A stretch of 52,356 nucleotides of DNA from Paratractidigestivibacter sp963630635. GTDB taxonomy: Bacteria > Actinomycetota > Coriobacteriia > Coriobacteriales > Atopobiaceae. The stretch spans positions 1 through 52,356 of the forward strand of contig CAVGOA010000011.1 in the NCBI GenBank assembly GCA_963630635.1. The letters run 5' to 3'. Positions within the stretch are counted from its first letter, which is position 1; each line of letters begins with the position of its first letter. Positions 40,811 to 50,704 of this stretch are shown here, piece after piece. The notes under the pieces are model-generated. The model worked only from the letters and a program-made list of their open reading frames with translations, did no database searches and was not told the DNA's origin. The position numbers and the translations under genes are program-made.

Positions 40811-42784
40811 ATGATCAAGATCGCCATCGACTACTATCCCGAGCACTGGGACCGCTCCTTGTGGGAGGACGACGTGCGCGCCATGGCCCAGCTGGGCGTC
40901 TACGCCGTGCGTGTGGGCGAGTTTGCCTGGAGCCGCATGGAGCCCGCAGAGGGTGTCTACGACTTCGAGTGGCTTGACCAGGCCGTGGAGCTTATTGCCC
41001 GCTACGGCATGAAGGTCATTTTGGGCACGCCCACCAACTGCGCGCCGCTGTGGCTCTACACCGCCTACCCCCAGACCGTCCAATGCGAGCGCGACGGGCA
41101 GCGCACCCACCTGGGCATTCGCGGCCATCGTTGCCAGACCTCGCCGGTCTTTCGCGCCTATGCCGAGAAGATCATCCGCAAGATGGCCGAGCGCTACGCC
41201 GGGCGCCCCGAGATCTTGGGCTGGCAGATCGACAACGAGGTCGAGTCAAATCACTGCACCTGCCCGTCTTGCCGCGAGCGCTTCCAGCAGTTTTGCCGAG
41301 AAAAGCACGGCACCTTAGAGCAGCTCAATCGCGACTGGGGCACCGTGGTGTGGAGCGGCGAGTACTCGGACTGGTCGCAGATCGAGTGCTTCAACACCGC
41401 GTGGGTGAACAAGTCCGACTGGTTCAACCCCGCCTACATGCTGGACTACGAGCGTTTTTGCTCTGCCACCACGGCTGAGTACGTGGCCTTCCAGGCAGAT
41501 CTTATCCGCGAGTACGACCCCAAGGCGCTTGTCACCACCAATGCCTGCTTTGGCCTGCACGTGCAGGACTTCTACCAGGAGTTCGCGCCTCTTGACGTGG
41601 CCTCTTACGACAACTACCCGCCGGTCGACATCCCTGAGGACCCGCATGAGGTCTACTCCAACGCCTTTGCGCTTGACATGGTGCGCGGTTGGAAGAAGTG
41701 CAACTTCTGGGTCATGGAGCAGCTGGGCGGCCCCATGGGCTGCTGGATGCCCACCACGCGCGCCATGGAGCCCGGCATGCTCGAGGGCTACGCCATGCAG
41801 GCCGTGGCCCACGGCGCCGACCTGCTCAACTTCTTCCGTTGGCGCACCGCGTCGACCGGCGCCGAGATGTACTGCTTTGGCCTTCTCGACCACGACAACA
41901 AGCCCAACCGCCGCCTGAAGGAGCTTGAGCTTTTGGGGGACCGCCTGCAAAAGGCGGGCGAGCTCGACGGCACCCAGATTCACTCCCAAGTCGCGCTGAT
42001 CTTCTCGCCGGAGCAAAGCTACAACTTTGCCAACCAGACCCAGAGCCGCGGCTTTGACTACTGGCGCCAGGAGCGCCTGTTCCACGACACCCTCATGGGC
42101 CTGGGCGTGAACGTGGACGTGCTGAGCGACGTCGAGCCGCTTGACCCTGCCCACTACAAGCTTGTCATTGTGCCGGCATATGCCGTGACCAGCGACGCGT
42201 TTGCCCAGAAGCTCACCGAGTACGTGCGCGCCGGTGGCCACGCAGTCTTGACCGTGCGCTCGGGCGCCAAGGACGCCAACGGCAACTGCACGGTGGGGGA
42301 GTACCTGCCCGGCAAGTTTGCCCAGCTCTGCGGCTGCCGTGTTTTGGAAAGCGACGCCATTGGCGAGGCCGTCCAGACCGTGCGCGACGCTAACGGCAAC
42401 GTGCACAACATCAGCGTGTGGTGCGACTTGCTTGAGCTTGACGGCGCCCGCGCCATCGCCGAGTACGACGAGCGCTACTACGCCGGCATGCCCGCCGCTT
42501 GCCGCAACACCTTTGGCGAGGGCAGCTGCTCTTACGTGGGCACGGTTGGCGACAAGGGCTTCCACCGCGCGCTGCTGGTGGGCGAGCTTCGCCTGGCCGG
42601 CATCGACTTCATCGAGAATCTACCCGCCGGCGTCGAGAGCTCCACGCGCTCTTCCGACACCTGCGAGTACCGGTTCTTCTTCAACAACACGATGAGGAAC
42701 CACACGTTCTTCTACCAGGGCAAAAGAGTGTCCATGCAACCGCTCGAGGCAAAGATCTCGACCTCGGACGGCCGCTGGCTTTAG
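40811..42784 (+). CDS. GH42 beta-galactosidase
   Basis: A 657-residue intracellular enzyme that removes terminal beta-linked galactose. The acid/base is E143 in WQIDNEVESN and the nucleophile is E303 in FWVMEQLGG. A cysteine cluster just after E143 (CTCPSC) suits the zinc site of many GH42 enzymes. The second domain (about 390-600) is the trimerisation domain and a small beta domain ends the protein. Length is normal. In this locus the likely targets are galactose side chains of xyloglucan oligosaccharides, with other galactosides possible. Confidence 0.93.
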   Translation: MIKIAIDYYPEHWDRSLWEDDVRAMAQLGVYAVRVGEFAWSRMEPAEGVYDFEWLDQAVELIARYGMKVILGTPTNCAPLWLYTAYPQTVQCERDGQRTHLGIRGHRCQTSPVFRAYAEKIIRKMAERYAGRPEILGWQIDNEVESNHCTCPSCRERFQQFCREKHGTLEQLNRDWGTVVWSGEYSDWSQIECFNTAWVNKSDWFNPAYMLDYERFCSATTAEYVAFQADLIREYDPKALVTTNACFGLHVQDFYQEFAPLDVASYDNYPPVDIPEDPHEVYSNAFALDMVRGWKKCNFWVMEQLGGPMGCWMPTTRAMEPGMLEGYAMQAVAHGADLLNFFRWRTASTGAEMYCFGLLDHDNKPNRRLKELELLGDRLQKAGELDGTQIHSQVALIFSPEQSYNFANQTQSRGFDYWRQERLFHDTLMGLGVNVDVLSDVEPLDPAHYKLVIVPAYAVTSDAFAQKLTEYVRAGGHAVLTVRSGAKDANGNCTVGEYLPGKFAQLCGCRVLESDAIGEAVQTVRDANGNVHNISVWCDLLELDGARAIAEYDERYYAGMPAACRNTFGEGSCSYVGTVGDKGFHRALLVGELRLAGIDFIENLPAGVESSTRSSDTCEYRFFFNNTMRNHTFFYQGKRVSMQPLEAKISTSDGRWL

Positions 42785-42838
42785 CACATAGCGCGTCAGT
42801 CAAACAGCAAGTCACAACGTGAGTTAGGAGCGTGCGTC

Positions 42839-44035
42839 ATGGCAACCGTCAGCTTGAAGCACATCGAGAAGGTCTACCCCAACGAGAACGCCAAGAAGAA
42901 GGTCAAGAAGCCCAAGAAGGGCGAGGAGACCATCGAGAAGAAGAACAACCTCAAAGAGACCGAGGAGGGCGTTGTTGCCGTCGAGGACTTCAACCTCGAG
43001 ATCGCCGACCGCGAGTTCGTGGTTCTTGTCGGCCCCTCTGGTTGCGGCAAGTCCACCACGCTGCGCATGGTCGCAGGCCTTGAGGACATTACCCGCGGCG
43101 AGCTCTACATCGACGGCAAGCTTATGAACGAGGTGGCGCCCAAGGAGCGCGACATCGCCATGGTCTTCCAGAACTACGCCCTGTACCCGCACATGACCGT
43201 GCGCCAGAACATGGAGTTCCCGCTTAAGCTCCGCAAGATGGACAAGGCCGAGATCGACCGCCGCGTCGAGCAGGCCGCCCAGGTCCTGGGCATCACCCAG
43301 TACCTTGACCGCAAGCCTAAGGCCCTCTCTGGCGGCCAGCGCCAGCGCGTGGCCATTGGCCGCGCCATCGTGCGCGACCCCAAGGTCCTTCTCATGGACG
43401 AGCCGCTCTCTAACCTTGACGCGAAGCTCCGCAACCAGATGCGCGCCGAGATCATCAAGCTGCGCCAGCGCATCGACGCGACCTTCGTCTACGTCACCCA
43501 CGACCAGACCGAGGCCATGACCCTGGGCGACCGCATTGTCATCATGAAGGACGGCGTTGTCCAGCAGATCGGTACCCCGCAGGAGGTCTTTGACAGCCCG
43601 GCCAACATCTTTGTCGCCGGCTTCATCGGCGTGCCGCAGATGAACTTCTACGAGGGCGAGCTTCTCCGCGACAGTGCCGGTAAGTACTCCGTCAAAGTCG
43701 ACGGCGCCGTGATCGAGCTTTCTGCCGACAAACAGGCCCGCCTTTCCGCCAACAACGTCAAGGCCGACCTGGTCACCGTGGGCGTGCGTCCCGAGCACAT
43801 CACCCTGGATGGCCCGGCAGACAAGATGATTCACGGCGTGGTGGATGTCTCCGAGATGATGGGCTCCTCTGTCCACCTGCACATCAAGGCCTGCGGCAAG
43901 GACGGCGTCATCATCGTCCCCACGCTTGACATGGGCGGCAAGACCTATGCCATGAAGTCTGACATCGCCTTCACCTTTGGCGGCGACGTGGCCCACGTCT
44001 TTGACCCCCAGACCGGCAAGAACCTGGAGTTCTAG
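42839..44035 (+). CDS. msmK: MsmK/UgpC-type sugar ABC importer ATPase
   Basis: A 398-residue ATPase that energises sugar importers. Walker A is GPSGCGKST (about 64-72), the signature is LSGGQRQR, Walker B is VLLMDEPLSNLD, and the switch His is in YVTHDQTEAMTLGD. The C-terminal TOBE-type domain (about 245-398) is present. There is an unusual Lys/Glu-rich insertion of about 30 residues after YPN (about 15-45) that is absent from typical members. It is the only ATPase in the locus and probably serves the permease pair upstream. Such ATPases are sometimes shared among importers. Confidence 0.92.
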   Translation: MATVSLKHIEKVYPNENAKKKVKKPKKGEETIEKKNNLKETEEGVVAVEDFNLEIADREFVVLVGPSGCGKSTTLRMVAGLEDITRGELYIDGKLMNEVAPKERDIAMVFQNYALYPHMTVRQNMEFPLKLRKMDKAEIDRRVEQAAQVLGITQYLDRKPKALSGGQRQRVAIGRAIVRDPKVLLMDEPLSNLDAKLRNQMRAEIIKLRQRIDATFVYVTHDQTEAMTLGDRIVIMKDGVVQQIGTPQEVFDSPANIFVAGFIGVPQMNFYEGELLRDSAGKYSVKVDGAVIELSADKQARLSANNVKADLVTVGVRPEHITLDGPADKMIHGVVDVSEMMGSSVHLHIKACGKDGVIIVPTLDMGGKTYAMKSDIAFTFGGDVAHVFDPQTGKNLEF

Positions 44036-44092
44036 GGTCCAATCCAGGCCCTTCAACCTGTACCACACTCAAGCAACACAGATTGGAACCAC

Positions 44093-46075
44093 ATGAAGTG
44101 CACCTTTGAGAACAACGTCTTCGAGCTTCGTCGCCAGGCCGAGACCCTGCGCATCGAGCCCTGGGGCAAGAACGCCTTCCGTGTTCGCGGCACCAAATAC
44201 CCCGAGTTCACCGGCCGCGACTGGGCCCTGACCGAGGCTGTCGAGCCCCAGCAGGTCACGGCCGAGCAGCACGAGGACGGCGGCTGGACCCTCACCAACG
44301 GCCGCATTAGCGTCTGGGTCAACCGCGTGGGTATTCTCACCTTCTACCGCGACGGCGAGAAGATCTTGCGCGAGCACTACCGCTCCTACGACGGCAGCAT
44401 CTCGCGCGAGTCTCGCTGCCTCAAGGTCGTTGCCCGTAACTACATCCCGCGTACCGGCGGCGACTTTGAGCTCAACATCAAGTTCGAGGCCAACGACGGC
44501 GAGAAGATCTTTGGCATGGGCCAGTACCAGCAGGCCCAGACCAACATGAAGGGTTGCGTGCTGGACCTGGCGCAGAGAAACTCCCAGGTCACCATTCCGT
44601 TTGCCGTCTCTAACCTGGGCTACGGCTTCCTTTGGAACAACCCCGCCGTGGGCCGCGCCACCTTTGGCTACAACATCACCGAGTGGACCAGCGAGTGCTC
44701 TAAAGAGATGGACTACTGGATCTGCGCCGACGAGGACCCGCGTGCCATCGTCGAGGACTACACCGCCGTCACCGGCCGCGCGCCGGAGTTTCCCGAGGAC
44801 CTCATGGGCCTGTGGCAGTGCAAGTTGCGCTATCGCACCCAGCAGGAGGTCCTGGACGTCGCCCACGCCTGCAAAGAGCACAACGTTCCCATCGACCTTA
44901 TCGTCATCGACTTCTTCCACTGGCCCTACCAGGGCGACTGGCGCTTTGACTACACCTACTGGCCCGACCCCAAGGCCATGGTGGACGAGCTTCACTCCAT
45001 GGGCATCAAGGTCTGCGTCTCGGTCTGGCCGTCGGTGGACCGCCGTAGCGAGAACTTTGGCGAGCTCTTTGAGAACGGCATGCTGATCCGCACCGAGCGC
45101 GGCAGCATCCAGACCTACGACTACCTTGGCGACTGCCTTGAGATCGACGCCACCAACCCCGAGACCCGCGACTACGTGTGGGAGAAGCTCAAGAAGAACT
45201 ACGCCGATTACGGCATCGACATGTTCTGGCTGGACAACGCCGAGCCCGATTACGCCGTCTATGACTACGACAACTACCGCTACTGGCTGGGCACCGCGCT
45301 TGAGGTGACCAACATCTACCCGCAGATGTACTCGCGCATCGCCTACGACAACCAGGTCAAGGAGGGTCTGCCTGCCGTCAACCTGCTGCGCAGCGCCTGG
45401 GCAGGCTCGCAGAAGTACGGCAACGTGGTGTGGAGCGGCGACGTGCCTTCCACCTTCGAGGGCTTCCGCGACCAGTTCCAGTGCGGCATCAACATGGCCC
45501 TTTGCGGCATGCCCTGGTGGACGACCGACATCGGCGGCTTTATGACCGACGATGTCAATGACCCCTACTTCCAGCAGCTGCTTATTCGCTGGTACGAGTT
45601 TGCCGTCTATACCCCGATCCTGCGTATGCACGGCGACCGCGGTCCCTACAACATCCCCAACCTGGACAACTCCAGCTTTGGCGGCGGTTCTCAGCGCACC
45701 GGCCAGCCCAACGAGCTGTGGAGCTACGGCGAGAAGAACTTCAAGATCATGCGTGACTACCTTGACGTGCGCCTGGCCATGAAGCCCTACATCAAGCAGC
45801 TCTTTGACGAGGCGCACCAGACCGGTGCCCCGCTGCTGCGCCCGATGTTCTACGAGTTCCCCAAAGACGAGAAGTGCTGGGACCTCTATGACCAGTATCT
45901 CTTTGGCGACAAGCTGCTGGTTGCCCCCATCTTCTATGAGGACATGTGGGAGCGCGAGGTCTATCTGCCCGCCGGCACCTGGAAAGACGTACGCGACGGC
46001 AAGGTCTACGAGGGCGGCCAGACCATCGTGGCCGCGGCACCCCTGGAGTCCATCCCCGTCTTCGAGCGTCAGTAG
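44093..46075 (+). CDS. GH31 glycosidase, probable alpha-xylosidase
   Basis: A 660-residue cytoplasmic retaining glycosidase. The nucleophile D381 lies in MFWLDNAEPDY and the acid/base D450 in WSGDVPSTF, 69 residues apart, near the usual spacing. The stretch following D381 (YDYDNYRYWLG, TNIYPQMYSR) is of the type seen in alpha-xylosidases that remove xylose from isoprimeverose or xyloglucan oligosaccharides. An alpha-glucosidase is the alternative. The N-terminal beta-sandwich domain is seen before about residue 225. Context of GH42 and two GH94 genes supports alpha-xylosidase. Confidence 0.78.
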   Translation: MKCTFENNVFELRRQAETLRIEPWGKNAFRVRGTKYPEFTGRDWALTEAVEPQQVTAEQHEDGGWTLTNGRISVWVNRVGILTFYRDGEKILREHYRSYDGSISRESRCLKVVARNYIPRTGGDFELNIKFEANDGEKIFGMGQYQQAQTNMKGCVLDLAQRNSQVTIPFAVSNLGYGFLWNNPAVGRATFGYNITEWTSECSKEMDYWICADEDPRAIVEDYTAVTGRAPEFPEDLMGLWQCKLRYRTQQEVLDVAHACKEHNVPIDLIVIDFFHWPYQGDWRFDYTYWPDPKAMVDELHSMGIKVCVSVWPSVDRRSENFGELFENGMLIRTERGSIQTYDYLGDCLEIDATNPETRDYVWEKLKKNYADYGIDMFWLDNAEPDYAVYDYDNYRYWLGTALEVTNIYPQMYSRIAYDNQVKEGLPAVNLLRSAWAGSQKYGNVVWSGDVPSTFEGFRDQFQCGINMALCGMPWWTTDIGGFMTDDVNDPYFQQLLIRWYEFAVYTPILRMHGDRGPYNIPNLDNSSFGGGSQRTGQPNELWSYGEKNFKIMRDYLDVRLAMKPYIKQLFDEAHQTGAPLLRPMFYEFPKDEKCWDLYDQYLFGDKLLVAPIFYEDMWEREVYLPAGTWKDVRDGKVYEGGQTIVAAAPLESIPVFERQ

Positions 46076-46090
46076 GGAGAAGGAACGCGC

Positions 46091-48544
46091 ATGGCAGACA
46101 CCGAGTTTGGTCACTTTGATGACGAGCGTCGCGAGTACGTGATCACGACGCCCAAGACCCCGCTGCCCTGGATCAACTACCTGGGCACCAACGGGTTCTT
46201 CTCGCTTATCTCCAACACCGGCGGCGGCTACAGCTTCTACCGCGACGCCAAGTTGCGCCGCATCACCCGCTACCGCTACAACAACGTCCCGGCAGACAAC
46301 AACGGCCGCTACCTCTATATCAAGGACGGCGACACCGTTTGGAACCCCGGCTGGCAGCCCACTCGCACGCCGCTTGACGCCTACGAGTGCCGCCACGGTA
46401 TGGGCTACACCAAGCTCTTTGGCAAGAAGAACGGTATTGCCGCCGAGGTCTTGAACTTCGTGCCCGTAAACGACCCTTGCTACGTCATGCGCCTGACGCT
46501 TACCAACCAAGGTGACGTTGCCAAGAAGCTGCAGGTCTTCTCGTATGTTGAGTGGTGCCTGTGGAATGCCGATGACGACGACCGCAACTTCCAGCGCAAC
46601 TTAAGCACCGGCGAGGTCGAGGTCCACGGCTCGATGCTGATCCACAAGACCGAGTACCGCGAGCGCCGCGACCACTTTGCCTTCTTTACCGTGAACCGCG
46701 AGGTCGCGGGCTTCGACACCGACCGCGCTTCGTTCCTGGGCGCCTACCAGGGGCCGGACACGCCCGAGGCCGTGACAAGCGGCGCTTGCACGAACTCCGT
46801 GGCCTCTGGCTGGAGCCCAATCGCCGCCCATCAGCTGGACGTCGAGCTTGCCCCCGGCCAGACCTGGACGGCCGCGTTTGTGCTTGGCTACACCGAGAAC
46901 CCCCGCGACCAAAAGTGGGAGTCCAAGGGCGTGGTCAACCGCGCGGGCGCCCAGGCGCTGGCCGCCCGCTACGCCAGCGACGAGCAGGTTGACGCCGCCG
47001 TGGCCGAGCTGACTGCCTACTGGGACGGTCTTCTCTCCACCTACACGGCAAAGACGCCGGACGCGCGCGTGGACCGCATGGTCAACATCTGGAACCAGTA
47101 CCAGTGCATGGTGACGTTCAACATGAGCCGCTCGGCCAGCTACTACGAGAGCGGCGTTGGTCGTGGCATGGGCTTTCGCGACTCTAACCAGGACCTTCTT
47201 GGCTTCGTGCACCTGGTGCCCGCGGCCGCGCGCCAGCGCATCCTGGACATCGCGGCCACCCAGCGCCCCGACGGCAGCGCCTACCACCAGTACCAGCCGC
47301 TTACCAAGAAGGGCAACTCCGATATTGGCAGCGGCTTCAACGACGACCCGCTGTGGCTGATCGCCGGTGTCTCCGCCTACCTTCGCGAGACGGGCGACTA
47401 CTCGATCCTTGAAGAGCGCGTGCCCTTTGACAACGACGAGTCCCTTGCGTGCCCCTTGGTCGAGCACCTTACGCGCTCGCTGGACTACACGCTGGCGAAC
47501 CTTGGCCCCCACGGCCTGCCGCTCATTGGCCGCGCCGATTGGAACGACTGCCTTAACCTCAACTGCTTTAGCGAGGAGCCGGGCGAGAGCTTCCAGACCA
47601 CCGGTCCTTCCGAGGGCCCCGTGGCCGAGTCGGTCTTTATCGCCGCGATGTTTGTCAAGTACTCCCACGAGTACGCCGACATCATGGCCCGTCGCGGCAA
47701 CGACACCGAGGCTGCCCGGGCACTGGCCGCCTGCAGCCGCATGGTGGCCGCCGTTGCACGCGACGGTTGGGACGGCGAGTGGTTCGTGCGCGCCTATGAC
47801 GCCGCCGGCAACAAGGTGGGTTCGGCCGAGTGCGAGGAGGGCCGCATCTACATCGAGCCGCAGGGCTTTGCCCCCATGGCGGGCATTGGCCTTCACGACG
47901 GCAAGGCCGAGCGCGCCTTGGCAAGTGTCGAGAAGTACCTGGACACCGAGTACGGCGTGATGATCTTCCAACCGGCCTACTCCGAGTACCACAAGGAACT
48001 GGGCGAGGTCTCCAGCTACCCGCCGGGCTACAAAGAGAACGGCGGCATCTTCTGTCACAACAACCCCTGGATCTCCATCGCCGAGACCCAGGTGGGCCAC
48101 GGCGACCGCGCCTTTGAGGTCTACCGCAAGATCTGCCCCGCCTACCTGCAGGACAAGGCGGCCCGTCACGCCACCGAGCCCTACGTGTACTCGCAGATGG
48201 TCGCCGGGCGCGACGCGGTGAACTTTGGTCAGGGCAAGAACTCCTGGCTTACCGGCACCGCCGCCTGGACTTTCGTGAACGTCTCGCAGTACATCCTGGG
48301 CGTCAAGCCCACCCTTGACGGCATCAAGGTCGACCCCTGCATCCCGCACGAGTGGGAGGGCTTCTCGCTTACCCGCGCCTACCGCGGAGCCACCTACGTC
48401 ATCGACGTCAAGAACCCGCGGCATGTCCAGAAGGGCGTCGCCTGCGTGGAAGTAGACGGAAAGAAGATCGACGGTCAGGTCCTGCCCGTGGCGCCTGCCG
48501 GCTCGACCGTGCACGTGAGCGTGACGATGGGTACTACCTGCTAG
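46091..48544 (+). CDS. GH94 cellobiose phosphorylase
   Basis: An 817-residue enzyme, the normal length for cellobiose phosphorylase, converting cellobiose and phosphate to glucose 1-phosphate and glucose. Diagnostic stretches are RYNNVPADNNGRYLYI, WNPGWQPTRTPLDAYECRHGMGYT, GMGFRDSNQDLLGF and the catalytic GRADWNDCLNL (D483/D486). It is last in the oligosaccharide operon and followed by a strong terminator. With the cellodextrin phosphorylase at the other end it would finish phosphorolytic breakdown of the backbone. Confidence 0.93.
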   Translation: MADTEFGHFDDERREYVITTPKTPLPWINYLGTNGFFSLISNTGGGYSFYRDAKLRRITRYRYNNVPADNNGRYLYIKDGDTVWNPGWQPTRTPLDAYECRHGMGYTKLFGKKNGIAAEVLNFVPVNDPCYVMRLTLTNQGDVAKKLQVFSYVEWCLWNADDDDRNFQRNLSTGEVEVHGSMLIHKTEYRERRDHFAFFTVNREVAGFDTDRASFLGAYQGPDTPEAVTSGACTNSVASGWSPIAAHQLDVELAPGQTWTAAFVLGYTENPRDQKWESKGVVNRAGAQALAARYASDEQVDAAVAELTAYWDGLLSTYTAKTPDARVDRMVNIWNQYQCMVTFNMSRSASYYESGVGRGMGFRDSNQDLLGFVHLVPAAARQRILDIAATQRPDGSAYHQYQPLTKKGNSDIGSGFNDDPLWLIAGVSAYLRETGDYSILEERVPFDNDESLACPLVEHLTRSLDYTLANLGPHGLPLIGRADWNDCLNLNCFSEEPGESFQTTGPSEGPVAESVFIAAMFVKYSHEYADIMARRGNDTEAARALAACSRMVAAVARDGWDGEWFVRAYDAAGNKVGSAECEEGRIYIEPQGFAPMAGIGLHDGKAERALASVEKYLDTEYGVMIFQPAYSEYHKELGEVSSYPPGYKENGGIFCHNNPWISIAETQVGHGDRAFEVYRKICPAYLQDKAARHATEPYVYSQMVAGRDAVNFGQGKNSWLTGTAAWTFVNVSQYILGVKPTLDGIKVDPCIPHEWEGFSLTRAYRGATYVIDVKNPRHVQKGVACVEVDGKKIDGQVLPVAPAGSTVHVSVTMGTTC

Positions 48545-48551
48545 TTGTTAC

Positions 48552-48588
48552 CGGGCGCGCCTCCTCTTCCCGGGCGCGCCCGTGTTTT
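48552..48588 (+). terminator. Terminator after the oligosaccharide operon
   Basis: CGGGCGCGCC (48552-48561) pairs with GGCGCGCCCG (48573-48582) in a 10-bp stem followed by TGTTTT. The arms are near-identical direct copies because the core GGCGCGCC is itself palindromic. Confidence 0.9.
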
Positions 48589-48736
48589 CCCATGAGTTTC
48601 CAGGGATGCGGACCGTGATGTCCTACCTGCGCTTTGTATCTTCCCCGCAAAGCCTCTTCCCGTGTTTGCGCTTCTCCCCATGGCGGCCCGCGTCTCTGGT
48701 GACTCAGCCCTTATCGATTAATTACGGAGCACGAGT

Positions 48737-50704
48737 ATGGCCGACGCATACCGCAAGGCCCTCAAGCGCGGCGAGCAGGACGCCCGTCGCGCCATGTCCG
48801 AGGGCCGCCACCCCTTTCTCACCGACCTTGACGGCATCGTGCTGGAGGGCCAGACCGCAAGCCGCGAGTCGTGCGGCACGTTTGAGATCCCGCTCGACAT
48901 GGTCGTGGGCACCGTTACCCGCGGCCGCGAGAAGGCCTTCTCGCGTACCTTCATGCCGCTGCTTGAGCCCGACACCGAGTTTGCCATCAAGTGGTCTCGC
49001 CTCTATGACATCCAGGTAGAGGAGGGCTATCGCGACCCCATTCGCGTGACCGAGTTCATGCACCGCTTCTATGTGCAAGAGGGCAACAAGCGCGTGAGCG
49101 TTCTTAAGTACCTGGGCGCCCACACGGTAACGGCCGAGGTCACGCGCTTGTACCCCAGCCGCTGGGAGGGCGTCGAGCGGCGCCTGTACGGCGAGTTCTG
49201 CGAGTTTTGGCGCGCGTGCCCCATCTACGACATCGAGTTTTCGCGCGAGGGGTCCTATCGCAGGCTGGCGGCGGCCTTTGGGCGTGACCTTACGGCGCCC
49301 TGGCCCGACGAGGCCGTGGACTACCTTCGCCAGAGCTATCTCTTCTTTGCCAGCGCCTATGCGCGTGCCGGCGGCGCCCACCTGGACATAACGTCCGCCG
49401 ATGCCATGCTTGTCTACCTGGGCGTTTATACGCAGGACCGCATCTTGGACGTGCCGTCTTCCATCGTCATCGACCGCCTGGGGCGCATTTGGCGCGAGCT
49501 CGTCATGGAAGGCAGGCCAGATGGCGAGAAGGCCGATCTGGTCGAGGCGCCAGATCCCGGTGAAGAGGCGCCCACGCCCGCCCCTGCCTCGGGGGTGCTT
49601 AAATTCTTTATGGGCAAGACCACCTATACCGAGCGCCGGCCTTTGCGCGTCGCGTTTATCCACGACCGCCTTGTGAGCGACTCGGGCTGGGCCTATGCCC
49701 ATGACCTGGGCCGTCAGCACCTTGAGGAGTACTTTGGCGGCATCGTGCGGACCCTTGTCTTTGAGGGCCGCGACAGCGAGGACGACTTCATGGACGCCGT
49801 GGACTCTGCGACCAGGGCAGGCGCAGACGTGGTCTTTACCACCTCGTCGTTGCTTATGGACCTTAGCGTGAAGGCCGCCGTGCGCTACCCGGACGTGCGG
49901 TTTCTCAACTGCTCGGTTGGCATGCCGCACCCGCTTGTGCGCTCCTACTACGGCAAGATGTTCGAGGCCAAGTTCTTACTTGGGGCGCTGGCGGCCAGCA
50001 TGTCCAGCACCCACCGCGTGGGCTACCGCGCCTATTACCCCATCTATGGAACGATTGCCGAGATAAACGCCTTCGCCATTGGGGCGTCTCTTGTGGACCC
50101 CGCTGCGCGCGTGGTGCTTAGCTGGTCTCGCGGCGAAGACGATGACCTCTTAAGCACGATGAGGGCGCAGGGGACCGACGTGATGAGCGGCTCTGACGTG
50201 GCCAAGCCCTGGGCCGCCGCGGACGCCTACGGCCTGCACCTGCTTGACGACGGTTGCCTGCGCGACGTGGCCGCGCCCGTCTGGCACTGGGGTCGCTACT
50301 ACGAGCTGATTGTGCGCGGTCTTCTCCACGGATCGTGGGATGTGCCGGCCGCCGCGGCAAATGCGGCGCATGTAGATGCCGCAGATCGCGCGGTGAGCTA
50401 TTGGTACGGCCTAAGCTCGGGCGTCATCGACGTGAGACTCGCGACTGATTTGCCCTACACGTCCAAGAAGCTCGTCTCGCTTCTTCGAAACGGCGTTGTG
50501 TCGGGCGCGATCCATCCTTTTGAGGGAGAGCTGCGCAGTCAGGACGCGACGATCCAGCTGGCCGGCTTCCCGGCGCTGTCAAGTTCTGCGATCGTGGGCA
50601 TGACCTGGCTTGCACAAAACGTCGAGGGGTCGCTTCCGGCCGATTGGGAGATCAGCGAGCGGGCGCTTGCGGCGGCGAAGGTTGCGGGTGTGCTTAGGAA
50701 ATGA
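48737..50704 (+). CDS. ParB-like/BMP-like fusion protein
   Basis: A 655-residue protein without signal peptide or lipobox. The N-terminal part (about 1-250) resembles a ParB/Srx-like domain (DGIVLEGQTASRE, VQEGNKRVSVLKYLGA). The C-terminal part (about 300-620) resembles a PnrA/BMP nucleoside-binding domain (LRVAFIHDRLVSDSGWAYAHDLG, ADVVFTTSSLLMDL, GALAASMSSTHRVGYRAYYP). PnrA is normally an extracellular lipoprotein, so a cytoplasmic version is unusual and may sense a ligand. Its stop overlaps the metallophosphoesterase start (ATGA). ATG 48737 has GGAG at 7 bp. Domain calls are by pattern. Confidence 0.65.
   Translation: MADAYRKALKRGEQDARRAMSEGRHPFLTDLDGIVLEGQTASRESCGTFEIPLDMVVGTVTRGREKAFSRTFMPLLEPDTEFAIKWSRLYDIQVEEGYRDPIRVTEFMHRFYVQEGNKRVSVLKYLGAHTVTAEVTRLYPSRWEGVERRLYGEFCEFWRACPIYDIEFSREGSYRRLAAAFGRDLTAPWPDEAVDYLRQSYLFFASAYARAGGAHLDITSADAMLVYLGVYTQDRILDVPSSIVIDRLGRIWRELVMEGRPDGEKADLVEAPDPGEEAPTPAPASGVLKFFMGKTTYTERRPLRVAFIHDRLVSDSGWAYAHDLGRQHLEEYFGGIVRTLVFEGRDSEDDFMDAVDSATRAGADVVFTTSSLLMDLSVKAAVRYPDVRFLNCSVGMPHPLVRSYYGKMFEAKFLLGALAASMSSTHRVGYRAYYPIYGTIAEINAFAIGASLVDPAARVVLSWSRGEDDDLLSTMRAQGTDVMSGSDVAKPWAAADAYGLHLLDDGCLRDVAAPVWHWGRYYELIVRGLLHGSWDVPAAAANAAHVDAADRAVSYWYGLSSGVIDVRLATDLPYTSKKLVSLLRNGVVSGAIHPFEGELRSQDATIQLAGFPALSSSAIVGMTWLAQNVEGSLPADWEISERALAAAKVAGVLRK

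Noticed and set aside
44069..46510. Minus-strand open frame of 813 residues
   Set aside because: Antisense shadow of the GH31 gene, with no recognisable motif and no ribosome site.
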